A stretch of 64,000 bases of DNA from Pedobacter sp. Leaf170 (GTDB lineage Bacteria > Bacteroidota > Bacteroidia > Sphingobacteriales > Sphingobacteriaceae), in NCBI RefSeq assembly GCF_920984665.1, contig NZ_CAKLBP010000005.1, positions 1 through 64,000 of the forward strand. Reading direction: 5' to 3'. Under the pieces are notes generated by a model. It ran no database searches. It saw nothing but the letters and a program-made list of their open reading frames with translations, and was not told where the DNA came from. Made by a program: the position numbers and the translations under genes. Within the stretch, counting starts at the first letter, position 1; each line of letters opens with the position of its first letter. This document shows positions 34,052 to 44,200 of the stretch, piece by piece.

Positions 34052-35215
34052 TTGAGAATATTATCAGCTAAAATCTCCCTCCTTTATATTATTTTAATCG
34101 GGCTTTTAACTTCTTGCTCAACTAATCGTTACGCAACCGAAAAGAATAAAGAAACTTCTATTTCAGCGCTTAAGTTTTTAGATGATTATGCTTTACCTGT
34201 TGATGCGCAATTTAAAGGAACTGCAGTTGGTGGTTTATCGGGCATAGACTATGATGCAAAAAATAACCGTTATTTCTTCATTAGTGATGATCCAAGTCAA
34301 TTCAGCCCTGCCCGGATTTACACAGGCAATATCAAAATCCAGAATAATAAAATTGATACTGTAGAAATAAATGGAATTATTCCCATTCATCAGGAAGATG
34401 GGCAAGAATATCCAAAATATGGAACGGTAAAAAATCTTAAAGCAGATGGCGAATCGGTTCGTTTTAATCCTATTAATAATCAATTGATTTGGAGCAACGA
34501 AGGCGAAAGGTTATTTAAAAATGGAGACTCACTAATTATTCAGCCTGCTTTAACATTTATTTCTTCTGATGGAAAATTTTTAGATACCATTCCGTTGCCA
34601 AAAGGTTTTTATTTTACCAAAGGCGCAAATGGACCACGTAAAAATGCGCTTTTTGAAGGCTTAACTTTTGCCGATAATTACAAAACACTTTATGCAAGTT
34701 TAGAAGAACCATTGTATCAGGATGGGAAACCGGCTTCGTTTGGTTTTGGTGGCGCAATAACCCGAATTTTAAAGTTCGATACGAAAACAAAAAAGAATAC
34801 GGCCCAATATGCTTACAATTTAGGCGAATTACCGATAGAGCCAACCGTTCAAAGTGATTGGAATGTGAATGGAATTTCCGAAATTCTGGCGGTAAATGAC
34901 CATATTTTACTGGTAATGGAAAGGGCCTGGGCAAAAGGGCACGACGACCATACGTACATCAAGTTGTATCTGGTAGATTTGAATAGTGCAGAAAATGTGA
35001 TAAAAAATGAATCGTTCGTAAAAAATCCACCCAAAATCTTAAAAAAGAAACTTCTATTTGATTTTGATACCATAGATAAACACATTGATAATTTTGAAGG
35101 TGTAACTTTTGGACCAAATTTACCGAACGGACATAAAACTTTAATTTTCTGCGTAGACAATAACTTTTCCAAAATTCAAACTCAGCAATTTTTCCTGTTT
35201 GAGGTGCTGCCTTAA
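34052..35215 (+). CDS. phytase-like esterase (PF13449-type) lipoprotein
   Basis: The 387-residue protein starts with TTG; the codon is chosen because it leads directly into a lipoprotein signal (ILIGLLTSC followed by STNRY) and no ATG is available. The mature part is a beta-propeller-like esterase-like phytase domain, with GTAVGGLSGIDYDAKNNRYFFISDD near residues 58-82, the block FEGLTFADNYKTLYASLEEPL and the closing FEGVTFGPNLPNGHKTLIFCVD. Family members are thought to act on organic phosphates or esters; the substrate here is not known. It has no operon partner. Confidence 0.8.
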   Translation: MRILSAKISLLYIILIGLLTSCSTNRYATEKNKETSISALKFLDDYALPVDAQFKGTAVGGLSGIDYDAKNNRYFFISDDPSQFSPARIYTGNIKIQNNKIDTVEINGIIPIHQEDGQEYPKYGTVKNLKADGESVRFNPINNQLIWSNEGERLFKNGDSLIIQPALTFISSDGKFLDTIPLPKGFYFTKGANGPRKNALFEGLTFADNYKTLYASLEEPLYQDGKPASFGFGGAITRILKFDTKTKKNTAQYAYNLGELPIEPTVQSDWNVNGISEILAVNDHILLVMERAWAKGHDDHTYIKLYLVDLNSAENVIKNESFVKNPPKILKKKLLFDFDTIDKHIDNFEGVTFGPNLPNGHKTLIFCVDNNFSKIQTQQFFLFEVLP

Positions 35216-35377
35216 TGGCTATTGTTGCAGCTTAGTCTAATTATTTTTCCTCTCTTTTAAAATGCAGTATTCAGCTTTTTAATGTTATAGCTTTTGCTAT
35301 TACTTGCCATGGGCAAACACATTATTGTAAACTTGCCGGTTTAGGCTAAAAACTCCATTCTCAAAACGCATAAGGCT

Positions 35378-35407
35378 TTGTGCTTGCGCCTTTTTTCCCT
35401 ACCTTTG
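35378..35407 (+). promoter_or_regulatory. promoter of lpdA
   Basis: TTG (35378-35380), a 19-base spacer and TACCTTTG (35400-35407) match the consensus. The lpdA ATG is at 35432. An apparent TTG start at 35378 is this -33 element. Confidence 0.7.
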
Positions 35408-35431
35408 GGCAATCAAAATTTTAAAGAAATT

Positions 35432-36838
35432 ATGCAATACGATGTCGTTGTTATCGGTTCAGGGCCGGGTGGTTATGTGGGTGCAATCCGTTGTGCTCAA
35501 TTAGGTTTAAAAACTGCCGTTATTGAAAAATACAAAACTTTTGGAGGTACTTGCTTAAACGTAGGCTGTATCCCATCTAAAGCTTTGTTAGATTCTTCAG
35601 AGCATTACCATAACGCTGCTCATACTTTTACAACTCACGGTATCAACCTAAAAGATTTAAAAGTTGATATGAAACAAATGATCGCCCGTAAAGATGACGT
35701 TGTTTCTCAAAATACTGCTGGTATCACTTATTTATTCAAAAAAAATAAAATCGATACTTACGAAGGCTTAGGTTCTTTTGTTGATAAGAACACCGTTTTA
35801 ATCACTAAAGAAGATGGTTCTACCGAAACCTTAACGGCTAAAAACGTAATTATTGCTACAGGTTCTAAACCTACAGCTTTACCGTTTTTACCAATCGATA
35901 AAAAACGCATCATTACTTCAACTGAAGCTTTAAACATCAAAGAGGTTCCAAAAACAATGGTTGTAATTGGTGGTGGGGTTATCGGTTTAGAGTTGGGTTC
36001 AGTTTATGCTCGTTTGGGCACTAAAGTTTCTGTTGTAGAGTTTTTACCATCTATCATTAGTACAATGGATGCGGGTTTAGGCAAAGAACTTCAACGTGTG
36101 TTAAAGAAATCTTTAGGCATGGAATTTTACATGGGACACAAAGTTACGGGCGCTACCACAAAAGGTAAAGTTGTTACAGTAACTGCCGAAACTCCAAAAG
36201 GCGAAAGCATTTCTTTAGAGGCAGATTATTGCATCGTTGCGGTTGGCCGTACTGCATATACAGAAGGTTTAGGTTTAGATAAAATCGGCATTACAATTGA
36301 AGAACGTGGCAAAAAAATCCCTGTAAATGAGCATTTAGAAACTTCAGTTAAAGGTGTTTATGCCATTGGCGATGTAATTACCGGTGCAATGTTGGCGCAC
36401 AAGGCAGAAGATGAAGGAACTTATGTTGCAGAAACCATTGCCGGACAAAAACCTCACATTAATTACAACTTAATTCCGGGTGTTGTGTACACTTGGCCTG
36501 AGGTTGCTTCAGTTGGTTTAACAGAAGAACAGTTGAAAGAAAAAGGCACAAAATATAAAGCAGGTTCGTTCCCATTTAAAGCCAGCGGACGTGCAAAAGC
36601 GAGCATGGATACCGATGGTTTTATTAAAGTTTTAGCTGATGCTGCAACTGATGAAGTTTTAGGTGTACACATGATTGGTCCACGTGCTGCGGATATGATT
36701 GCTGAAGCAGTTATTGCAATGGAATTCCGTGCATCTGCCGAAGATATTGCCCGTACTTGCCATGCGCATCCAACTTATACAGAAGCATTAAAAGAAGCTG
36801 CCTTAGCTGCAACTGATAACAGAGCTATACATATTTAA
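35432..36838 (+). CDS. lpdA: dihydrolipoyl dehydrogenase (E3)
   Basis: The 468-residue FAD enzyme reoxidises dihydrolipoamide on E2 with NAD+ and would serve the 2-oxoglutarate dehydrogenase complex encoded at 17.9-22.0 kb and probably others. It has the FAD Rossmann motif GSGPGGYVGA, the redox disulfide GGTCLNVGCIPSKALL, the NAD Rossmann motif VIGGGVIGLELGSV and the C-terminal His-Glu pair in HAHPTYTEALKEA. The ATG at 35432 is supported by the N-terminal MQYDVVVIGSGPGG. It is monocistronic with its own promoter and terminator. Confidence 0.95.
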   Translation: MQYDVVVIGSGPGGYVGAIRCAQLGLKTAVIEKYKTFGGTCLNVGCIPSKALLDSSEHYHNAAHTFTTHGINLKDLKVDMKQMIARKDDVVSQNTAGITYLFKKNKIDTYEGLGSFVDKNTVLITKEDGSTETLTAKNVIIATGSKPTALPFLPIDKKRIITSTEALNIKEVPKTMVVIGGGVIGLELGSVYARLGTKVSVVEFLPSIISTMDAGLGKELQRVLKKSLGMEFYMGHKVTGATTKGKVVTVTAETPKGESISLEADYCIVAVGRTAYTEGLGLDKIGITIEERGKKIPVNEHLETSVKGVYAIGDVITGAMLAHKAEDEGTYVAETIAGQKPHINYNLIPGVVYTWPEVASVGLTEEQLKEKGTKYKAGSFPFKASGRAKASMDTDGFIKVLADAATDEVLGVHMIGPRAADMIAEAVIAMEFRASAEDIARTCHAHPTYTEALKEAALAATDNRAIHI

Positions 36839-36886
36839 TAAAGTACTGATACGCCTTGGTTTGTGTTTTCGCAAGCCAAAAGTAAT

Positions 36887-36913
36887 AGCCGATAAGAAAT
36901 TATCGGCTTTTTT
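36887..36913 (+). terminator. intrinsic terminator after lpdA
   Basis: AGCCGATA (36887-36894) pairs with TATCGGCT (36901-36908), followed by T-rich sequence. Confidence 0.75.
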
Positions 36914-36979
36914 ATTTTTGTTATTTAGAATTTAAACCACTCATTGCCCTCTGCTTTAGCAAATGGTTAAAAATATTCT

Positions 36980-37112
36980 GGGCATGCCCCAATCCCGAAG
37001 AAATATTGGGTAAGGGTTGGGCTCTCCGTTCCTATTCACGATAAATCTGGAGATTTCCACTGCTATCCCTTGTTCAAAACCCAAAGCCAAATTGTGCTTT
37101 TGCCTATCCTGT
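36980..37112. repeat. degenerate dispersed intergenic repeat
   Basis: GGGCATGCCCCAATCCCGAA ... GGTTGGGCTCTCCGTTCCTA ... CTGGAGATTTCCACTGCTAT is a GC-richer island in an AT-rich 407-base gap. It resembles the GGGCTTTCCGTTCC type of repeat common in Bacteroidota genomes. No gene is credible here. Confidence 0.45.
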
Positions 37113-37213
37113 TTGTAATTTCATGCACTCTGCTTCAGCTTACGGTAAAAGTGTTTATCATTCCTTAACCAAAAGATAACATTGTAAGTCTATAAAACAG
37201 CAAGTTGCGAATT

Positions 37214-37221
37214 TATTTTTG
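37214..37221 (+). promoter_or_regulatory. -7 element before the choice-of-anchor I gene
   Basis: TATTTTTG, followed by CGG, lies 25 bases before the ATG at 37246. The -33 element is not clear. Confidence 0.4.
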
Positions 37222-37245
37222 CGGTTTAGATAAGTAAAATAAACC

Positions 37246-38766
37246 ATGAACTGTAAAAAACTTTTTGTAGCCTTAATGCTGGCTGCAATGGCATTAACTG
37301 CCTGCAAAAAAACTTCAGACCCAATTGAAGAAAAAGAGCCAATTGTTGCCGAAGATATATCAAGCTTTAAAGAAACTGCCTCAATTGATTTAGGTGGAGA
37401 AACATCAGCAGAAATCTCTGCCTACGACCCATCTACCAAAAAACTATTTGTAGTAAGTAACGAAGGTGGTGCTAAAGTTGAAGTTGTAGACTTAACGAAT
37501 TATCCAACGGTAGCTAAAACAAGAACTTTAACATTTGCCAGCAATGCCGGTATAAATAGTGTTGCTGTTAGCAATGGTTTATTGGCAATAGCTTTGGATG
37601 GTGCAGACAAGCAAGGTAATGGCGACATAGTGGTTTTAAAAACATCAGATTTATCAGAAATTAAAAAAATAACAGTTGGTGCAATGCCAGATATGGTTAC
37701 ATTTAGTCCGGATGGAAATTATATTTTATCTGCCAATGAAGGTGAGCCAAACGACGCTTACACAGTTGACCCGAATGGAAGCATTTCAATTATCAATATC
37801 AAAGATAACTACTCAGTTAAAACTTTAGATTTTTCTTCATTCGAATCGCAAAAGGCGGCTTTGGTGGCTGGTGGTTTCAGAATTTACGGACCAAAAGCAA
37901 CGTTTGCTCAGGACATTGAACCCGAATATATTGCCATAAGTGCTGACTCTAAAAAAGCATACGTTACGCTACAGGAAAATAATGGAGTTGCAGAAGTTGA
38001 TATTATATCCGGAACAATTACCAAGATTAATCCATTAGGTACAAGAGACATCAGCCTTGCTGAAAATGCTTTTGATGTAAGTGATTTAGATAATAAAATA
38101 GCACTGGGAACCTGGCCAATAAAGGCTTTTTATCTGCCAGATGCGATTTCATATTTTACTACAGAAGGAAACAACTATTTGGCTTTAGCGAATGAAGGTG
38201 ATACCAGAGCCTGGAAAGGTTATGATGAGGAAGCAAGAGTGAAGAGTTTAAAGCTGGACCCGACAAAATTCCCAACCGCAGCAACGCTTCAGTTGGATGG
38301 GAATCTTGGCAGATTAACCGTTACAAAAGCTTATGGAGATACAGATGGTGATGGTGATTACGATGAGTTATATGCAACAGGTGGAAGAAGTATGAGTATA
38401 ATAAATGCAAATACTGGTGCATTGATTGCAAATGTGGGTAAAGATTTAGAGCAACGTGTTATTGATGCAGGTAAATATGATGATACACGTTCTGATAATA
38501 AGGGTGTAGAAGTTGAAGGCGTAACTGTAGCACAGGTTAACGGCAAAACTTTAGCCTTTATTGGTTTGGAACGGGCAGATATGATTGCAGTTTATGATGT
38601 TACAACACCAACAGCACCAAAATTTGTACAATTATTTGCTTCTGGCGATGCACCCGAAGGTTTATTATTTGTTAAACCGAAAGATAGCCCGAATGGCAGG
38701 AGTTTATTAGTTGTAGCAAGTGAAGGCGATGGAACAGTAAAGTTTTTTCAGCCGAATAAAATATAA
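37246..38766 (+). CDS. choice-of-anchor I family beta-propeller lipoprotein
   Basis: The 506-residue lipoprotein (signal LMLAAMALTAC followed by KKTSD) has a YVTN-like beta-propeller: repeated blade motifs such as FSPDGNYILSANEGEPND, ISADSKKAYVTLQENNGVAE, SYFTTEGNNYLALANEGDTR and FVKPKDSPNGRSLLVVASEG. NANEGE/NEGDTR elements are the hallmark of choice-of-anchor I proteins, in which acidic loops probably bind metal. Relatives are often annotated as alkaline-phosphatase-like, but no phosphatase catalytic serine motif is seen. It is probably surface-exposed. A compact terminator follows. Confidence 0.8.
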   Translation: MNCKKLFVALMLAAMALTACKKTSDPIEEKEPIVAEDISSFKETASIDLGGETSAEISAYDPSTKKLFVVSNEGGAKVEVVDLTNYPTVAKTRTLTFASNAGINSVAVSNGLLAIALDGADKQGNGDIVVLKTSDLSEIKKITVGAMPDMVTFSPDGNYILSANEGEPNDAYTVDPNGSISIINIKDNYSVKTLDFSSFESQKAALVAGGFRIYGPKATFAQDIEPEYIAISADSKKAYVTLQENNGVAEVDIISGTITKINPLGTRDISLAENAFDVSDLDNKIALGTWPIKAFYLPDAISYFTTEGNNYLALANEGDTRAWKGYDEEARVKSLKLDPTKFPTAATLQLDGNLGRLTVTKAYGDTDGDGDYDELYATGGRSMSIINANTGALIANVGKDLEQRVIDAGKYDDTRSDNKGVEVEGVTVAQVNGKTLAFIGLERADMIAVYDVTTPTAPKFVQLFASGDAPEGLLFVKPKDSPNGRSLLVVASEGDGTVKFFQPNKI

Positions 38767-38784
38767 AATTTTCATAGTTAAACT

Positions 38785-38812
38785 AAAAACCCGCCGAGTA
38801 GCGGGTTTTTTA
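38785..38812 (+). terminator. intrinsic terminator
   Basis: AAAAACCCGC (38785-38794) pairs with GCGGGTTTTT (from 38801) around CGAGTA, with a T-run. It ends the choice-of-anchor I gene. Confidence 0.8.
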
Positions 38813-38911
38813 GTTTAATAATTATTTATAAATGTTAAAAACATCTTTCTATTACCGTTTGATTTAATGATCTTTGTCATCAAAATTACCCATCATTATT
38901 AATATCGAGTT

Positions 38912-40111
38912 TTGGAAGAGTTGAACTTAAATCAGGAAGTACATAATCAAACAGATAATAAACCTGTTCAGCAAAATACTCCAAATCGAATTCGCTTAGC
39001 AGTATCATTGTTTTATTTCGGACAGGGGATTGCTTTCGCTTCTTGGGCAAGCCGTATTCCTGATATTAAATACACTTTAAATTTATCAGATGGTGCTTTG
39101 GGTAGTATTTTATTGGCACTGCCGCTTGGTCAGCTGGTTACCATGCCAATTTCTGGCAGGTTAGTTACCAAATACGGAAGTAAAAAAATATTAACCATTA
39201 ATGCACCGCTTTACGTTATTGCGCTGTCAAATTTGGGGCTTGCAACTGCACCATGGCATTTGGCGGTCTTCTTATTTCTATTTGGGGTAATTGGTAATAT
39301 GTGCAATATTGCCGTTAATACACAAGGTTCAGAAGCAGAAAAATTATTCGGTCGCCCAATAATGACTTCATTTCACGGTGCCTGGAGTATTGCCGGCTTT
39401 ACCGGAGCGTTGGTGGGCTTGTTGATGGTAAATTTACATATTGCGCCTTACCATCATTTTTGGATAATCACCATATTAATCTGGCTAAATATATTTTTAA
39501 ATTATAAATATCTGGTTCCGGGTAAAGGCTCGAAAAGCGAGCGTAAGCCTAAATTATTTACCATGCCCGAAGGCTCACTATTGCAACTTGGAATTATAGG
39601 TTTTTGTAGTATGGCAACTGAAGGCGCTATGTTTGATTGGAGCGGCGTTTATTTTAAAGAAATTGTTAAGGCACCAACTTCGTTAGTGATTCTTGGCTAT
39701 GCATCTTTTATGATTATGATGGCTACAGGACGTTTTGTTGGTGATAAAATTATCGAAAAACTTGGGCGAAAAAGAACAATACAAATCAGCGGGCTAATTA
39801 TTTCTTCCGGGATGTTTTTATCGGTTTTTCTACCTTATGTTATCCCTGCAACTATTGGTTTTATGTTGGTTGGAATTGGCGTTTCAAGTATTGTTCCAAC
39901 AGTTTATAGCGTTGCCGGGAAAAACGGAAAGGTTTCGCCGGGTATAGCAATTGCAATGGTTTCTAGCGTAAGTTATTTAGGTTTCTTGATGGGGCCACCA
40001 TTAATTGGCTACATCTCGGCGCTTTCGAGTTTGCAATATTCTTATGCTGTAATTGGTATTTTCGGCTTATTGGTAAGTTTTATCGTAGGCAAAATCAGAG
40101 CGATGGTTTAA
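38912..40111 (+). CDS. MFS transporter (YbjJ/fucose-permease-like)
   Basis: The 399-residue membrane protein has about 12 predicted hydrophobic segments, beginning LAVSLFYFGQGIAFASWASR (about residues 30-49), with the MFS loop motif GRLVTKYGSKK between segments 2 and 3 and GRFVGDKIIEKLGRKR between 8 and 9. The overall pattern, including IPDIKYTLNLSDGALGSILL, fits the YbjJ-type exporters or sugar permeases. No ATG fits before the first membrane segment; TTG at 38912 or 38921 is the probable start. The substrate cannot be read from sequence. Confidence 0.82.
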   Translation: MEELNLNQEVHNQTDNKPVQQNTPNRIRLAVSLFYFGQGIAFASWASRIPDIKYTLNLSDGALGSILLALPLGQLVTMPISGRLVTKYGSKKILTINAPLYVIALSNLGLATAPWHLAVFLFLFGVIGNMCNIAVNTQGSEAEKLFGRPIMTSFHGAWSIAGFTGALVGLLMVNLHIAPYHHFWIITILIWLNIFLNYKYLVPGKGSKSERKPKLFTMPEGSLLQLGIIGFCSMATEGAMFDWSGVYFKEIVKAPTSLVILGYASFMIMMATGRFVGDKIIEKLGRKRTIQISGLIISSGMFLSVFLPYVIPATIGFMLVGIGVSSIVPTVYSVAGKNGKVSPGIAIAMVSSVSYLGFLMGPPLIGYISALSSLQYSYAVIGIFGLLVSFIVGKIRAMV

Positions 40112-40117
40112 TAGGCA

Positions 40118-40924
40118 TTACTCTTTCTTCTTTATCATATTGTGTTCTTTTAAAGCGGCTATTGCGATTTCGATTAATCGCAGATTTTCCTCTATGTGGC
40201 CGTGTTGCACTTCAACATTTATGTACGGAATATTATTTAATTGGGCATAAACCGAAAGCGAGCCATCATTTTCTCCGTATTTAGATTGAAGGATAACATT
40301 TACGTTTGCCTTTTTCAAACTGTTAAACAATTTTAAATCGGTAACATAAAGTAAATCATCACCATCCATTTCTGCATTCAGATAAACTGAATCTGCGGTG
40401 CTTGATAAATCGTAACCCGGTAAATAAGATGAAATTCCGAAACCACCATCAGCATTATTGTGTAAGGTTAAAATATAACCGGTTTCTTTAGGATTATAAA
40501 AATCGAGGATTTTTTTACCAGCGTCGTTTAAAGCTTTTTCAACTTCGTTTGAACTAAAGGCATCTTTTTTTAATCTGGTATTTATGCCTCGTTCTGTATA
40601 GATGGCATTCGGATCTATACGATATTCATCATCCATGTAAATGAAATTATAATCTCTTACACCGCCGTATTGACTATCGATTAGTTCTCCGCCGTTCCAC
40701 CTAATGTAATCAAATCCAGCTTTAACACCAGTATCTTCATTATCGTGCACCACCAAAAATTTAATTCCGTTCGGCTTGTAAGTATATTTTACCAGATCGA
40801 TTTTTATGTCGTAAAGCTGAAACGATGAAGAATCCATTGTCATGGCTTCAAAAACTGGGGGATGTTGAGCGGAAACGAATATGGCGATATTTAATAGTAT
40901 TGCGCTAAGGATGATTTTAAGCAT
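40118..40924 (-). CDS. exported protein with an amidase-like His/Glu pattern
   Basis: The 268-residue protein has a signal peptide (MLKIILSAILLNIAIFVSA, then QH). Three spaced motifs stand out: FLVVHDNEDTG near residue 59, ILTLHNNADGG near residue 155 and INVEVQHGH near residue 240. Their order (H..E, then H-N-N, then E-x-x-H) resembles the zinc ligands and general base of Amidase_3-type peptidoglycan amidases, but the family itself is not recognised and the fold is a hypothesis. It is convergent with the MFS gene, 6 bases away, and has no operon partner. Confidence 0.5.
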   Translation of the reverse strand: MLKIILSAILLNIAIFVSAQHPPVFEAMTMDSSSFQLYDIKIDLVKYTYKPNGIKFLVVHDNEDTGVKAGFDYIRWNGGELIDSQYGGVRDYNFIYMDDEYRIDPNAIYTERGINTRLKKDAFSSNEVEKALNDAGKKILDFYNPKETGYILTLHNNADGGFGISSYLPGYDLSSTADSVYLNAEMDGDDLLYVTDLKLFNSLKKANVNVILQSKYGENDGSLSVYAQLNNIPYINVEVQHGHIEENLRLIEIAIAALKEHNMIKKKE

Positions 40925-40989
40925 AAGCTAATATACAAACTGAAATAATATTTTGTTTGGCGTTTGGCATTATTGCACTGCATTAGGTT

Positions 40990-41125
40990 ATTAAACGGGA
41001 TGCAAGCGATATCCTTTTAAAATTGCAAAAACGATGTCCGTCCAGGCAATTAGGGAAAGCATTTGTAACCAATTAAACGCCTGACTGCCGTAGGTAGAGA
41101 TTTCTCGTTCCTCGGAATGACAGGT
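40990..41125. repeat. degenerate dispersed repeats in a 323-base gap
   Basis: GGGATGCAAGCGATATCC near 40998, CTGACTGCCGTAGGTAGAG near 41082 and CTCGTTCCTCGGAATGACAG near 41106 resemble worn copies of the dispersed families elsewhere in the window. No gene is seen in the gap. Confidence 0.35.
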
Positions 41126-41195
41126 TTTTTAAAAGATTTAGCGTACAGCCCGACTATGCAAAGCAATGGAACACTAAAGTACCTTTCCAAAAAAA

Positions 41196-41222
41196 AGAGC
41201 TGCCCTTTGGGAAGGCAGCTCT
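41196..41222 (-). terminator. terminator of the RND efflux operon
   Basis: AGAGCTGCC (41196-41204) pairs with GGCAGCTCT (41214-41222). On the minus strand the stem is followed by a T-run, just after the RND permease stop codon. Confidence 0.85.
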
Positions 41223-41247
41223 GGGTGATTGTTAATCTGGATGTTTA

Positions 41248-44200
41248 TTAGTGGTCTAAATCTGCATCGTATTCCAATACGTCTTTATGGTCGTATGGTT
41301 CTACAAGCAATTCATCAATAGTTTTTACTTTTTTGTTGAAACCGAATCTATCTAACATTCTGTCGAAAACCAGATAAACCACAGGTACAACAATTAAGGT
41401 TAAGAATAGCGAACTGGTTAAACCGCCAACGATAACCCAGGCTAAACCATTTTTCCATTCGGCACCGGCACCGCTTGCTAATGCAATTGGAAGCATACCA
41501 AAAATCATGGCGATGGTTGTCATCAAAATCGGACGTAAACGGGCGTGGTTAGCTAATATTAAGGCATCAATTGTTGATTTTCCTTCGGCTTTCATGTGGT
41601 TCGTAAAATCGACCAGGATAATCGCATTCTTCGCTACCAATCCCATCAACATAATAAAACCTAAAATGGTGAAAATACCTAATGAGTTGTTGGTTAAGGC
41701 TAAGGCCAATAAAGCACCAATTAAAGCCAATGGAAGCGAAAACATTACAACCAATGGATAGATAAAACTATCGTACAAGGCTACCATAATAAAGTAAACC
41801 AGGATGATTGAAGCCAATAATGCGATACCCAAAGTACCGAAACCTTCAGCCTGATTTTCTTCATCTCCAGCCCAAGTATAACTTACGCCAACTGGTGCTT
41901 TTAATTTACCATTTTCTTGTAACTCGATTAATTTAGCTTTAAAATCTGCTACGATTGTTCCTGTTGGGCGACCGATGGATTGTGCCTGAACAGATACTGA
42001 TGTAGATTTATTTAAACGCTCTAACTGACTTGGGCCTGAACCTTCGGTAATGTTAGCAAATTGAGAGAGTTTAATTTGCGCACCTTTATCGTTTATAAAA
42101 ATCAGGTTACGTACATCATCAATATCTTTTCTGTTAAAATCCTGATATTGAATATTGATATCGTATTCATACTCGCCTTTTCTATATTTACCATCTGTAT
42201 TACCGGCAAAGGCTGTTTGCATGGTAGAACCAACTGTTGCAAGTGTTAAACCCACGGCCGACATTTTATCTCTATCAACCTGAACGTTAATTTCCGGTGT
42301 TCCTTTTTCTACAGAAAGTTTAATCTCAGTAGCACCCGGAATAGTTGCTAAAACACCTTTGGCACCTTCGGCATATTTTAAGGCACTATCTAAGTTTGAG
42401 CCCATTACCACTAAACTAATCGGTGCATTTTCTGCAATACCCAAAATACTGATTGGTACAGTTTTAACTTTCGCCCCAACCAATACTTTAGCTAAAGCAC
42501 GACTCATCTTCGTAGCAAATACATCAGATGACATGCCTTCGCGTTCTTTACGCTCAACTAATTTTACGTTAATTTCCGATTTGTAAGCAGTTGCCTGTGT
42601 ACCACCAAAGTCTCCACTGGCTTGACCAACAGTTGTAATTAACTGCGTAATTTCTGGCTGTTTATCTAAGTAAGCTTCTGCTTTTTGCGTGTAGAAGTTT
42701 GTTTGTTCTAAAGGTGCATCTTTTGGTAATTCAATTTGTACCAAAAATTCTCCTTTATCTGATTTAGGGAAAAACTCTGAACCAATAAAACCAGCACCTA
42801 ATAAACCACATGAGCCTAAGAATAAAACAAAAACCATAATTAAGGTTAATGCTTTATGGCGTAACGACCAGTTTAGGATGTTTGTAATCCAAATTGTGAA
42901 TTTTTTAAGTTGCTTTTCGAACCATAAAATGAAGCGGCCAAACATGTTTTTACCTTCAATATGTTCTAACTTACCATATCTAGAGAAAAGTAAAGGAACA
43001 ATTGTGAATGAAGCCACCAATGATAGTAAAGTTGCTATGATTACAACCACACAAAACTGGCGCAAAATGTTCGAAACTAAACCAGAACTAATTGCGATAG
43101 GGAAGAACACAACTACAATTACCATGGTAATGGATACAACGGTAAAACCGATTTCTCTTGTCGCATCAGATGCCGCTCTAACCTTGTTTTTACCCATCTC
43201 CATGTGTCGCTGGATATTTTCCAATACCACAATTGCATCATCTACCAAAATACCCACCACAAGTGATAAACCAAGTAACGACATTAAGTTTAATGTATAA
43301 CCAAAAAGGCTAATACCAATAAAGGTTGCAATTAACGATGCCGGAATGGAAACCATTACAATTAAGGCATTACGTAAACTGTGCAAGAAGAAAAGCATTA
43401 CAAATGCTACCAATACAACGGCAAGCATTAAATCGTGAATTACAGCATCAGCAGATTCTAATGTAAAAATCGAACTATCGTTTACAATTTTGATATCAAG
43501 TTTATTGCCGGCATATTCTGTTTTAAGCTTAGCGATGATGGCATGTACACCCTCACTAACTTTTACCGCATTCGCATCACTTTGTTTAATAATTTGAATT
43601 GCAATTGATGATTGACGGTTGATACGAGCTAGTTTAACCGTTTCCTTTTTCGAATCCTGAACATCAGCAACATCGCCTAAACGAATCTGAGCGCCTTCTT
43701 TTGAAGTAGTGATAACTAAGTTTCTTAACTCATCAATACTTCTGTATTTACCAGATAAACGAATTAAAACGTCTTGATTAAGTGTTTTAACACTTCCGGT
43801 AGGGAAATCTAAATTTGAGCTTAAAATCATTTGCTGCACCTGAGGGACAGAAAGATTATAGCCTTGTAGTTTTGCTGCATCTAAAGAAACCTGAATTTCT
43901 CTTTCAGAACCACCAACTAAATTAACCTGTGCAATACCACTTACCCTCGAGATTACCGGGGCAATCCTTTGGTCGATTAAATCGTAAAAAGTAACATCAT
44001 CCATATTAGCCGAAGCTGTCATGGTAATTACCGGTAAATCATCTAATGAAAACTTACTTAAAGACGGTGTTTTAACATCATCAGGTAAATTAGAAAGGAT
44101 TGCATTTACTTTACGCTGTGCATCGTTTAAAGATATATCGATGTTTGCAGCATCAGTTAATGTAATGGTTACAACGGATAAACTTTCATAAGAAACTGCG

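Noticed and set aside
35378..35431. Possible TTG start of lpdA 54 bases upstream of the chosen ATG
   Set aside because: The TTG coincides with the -33 element of a good promoter, and the extra residues do not match the family N-terminus.
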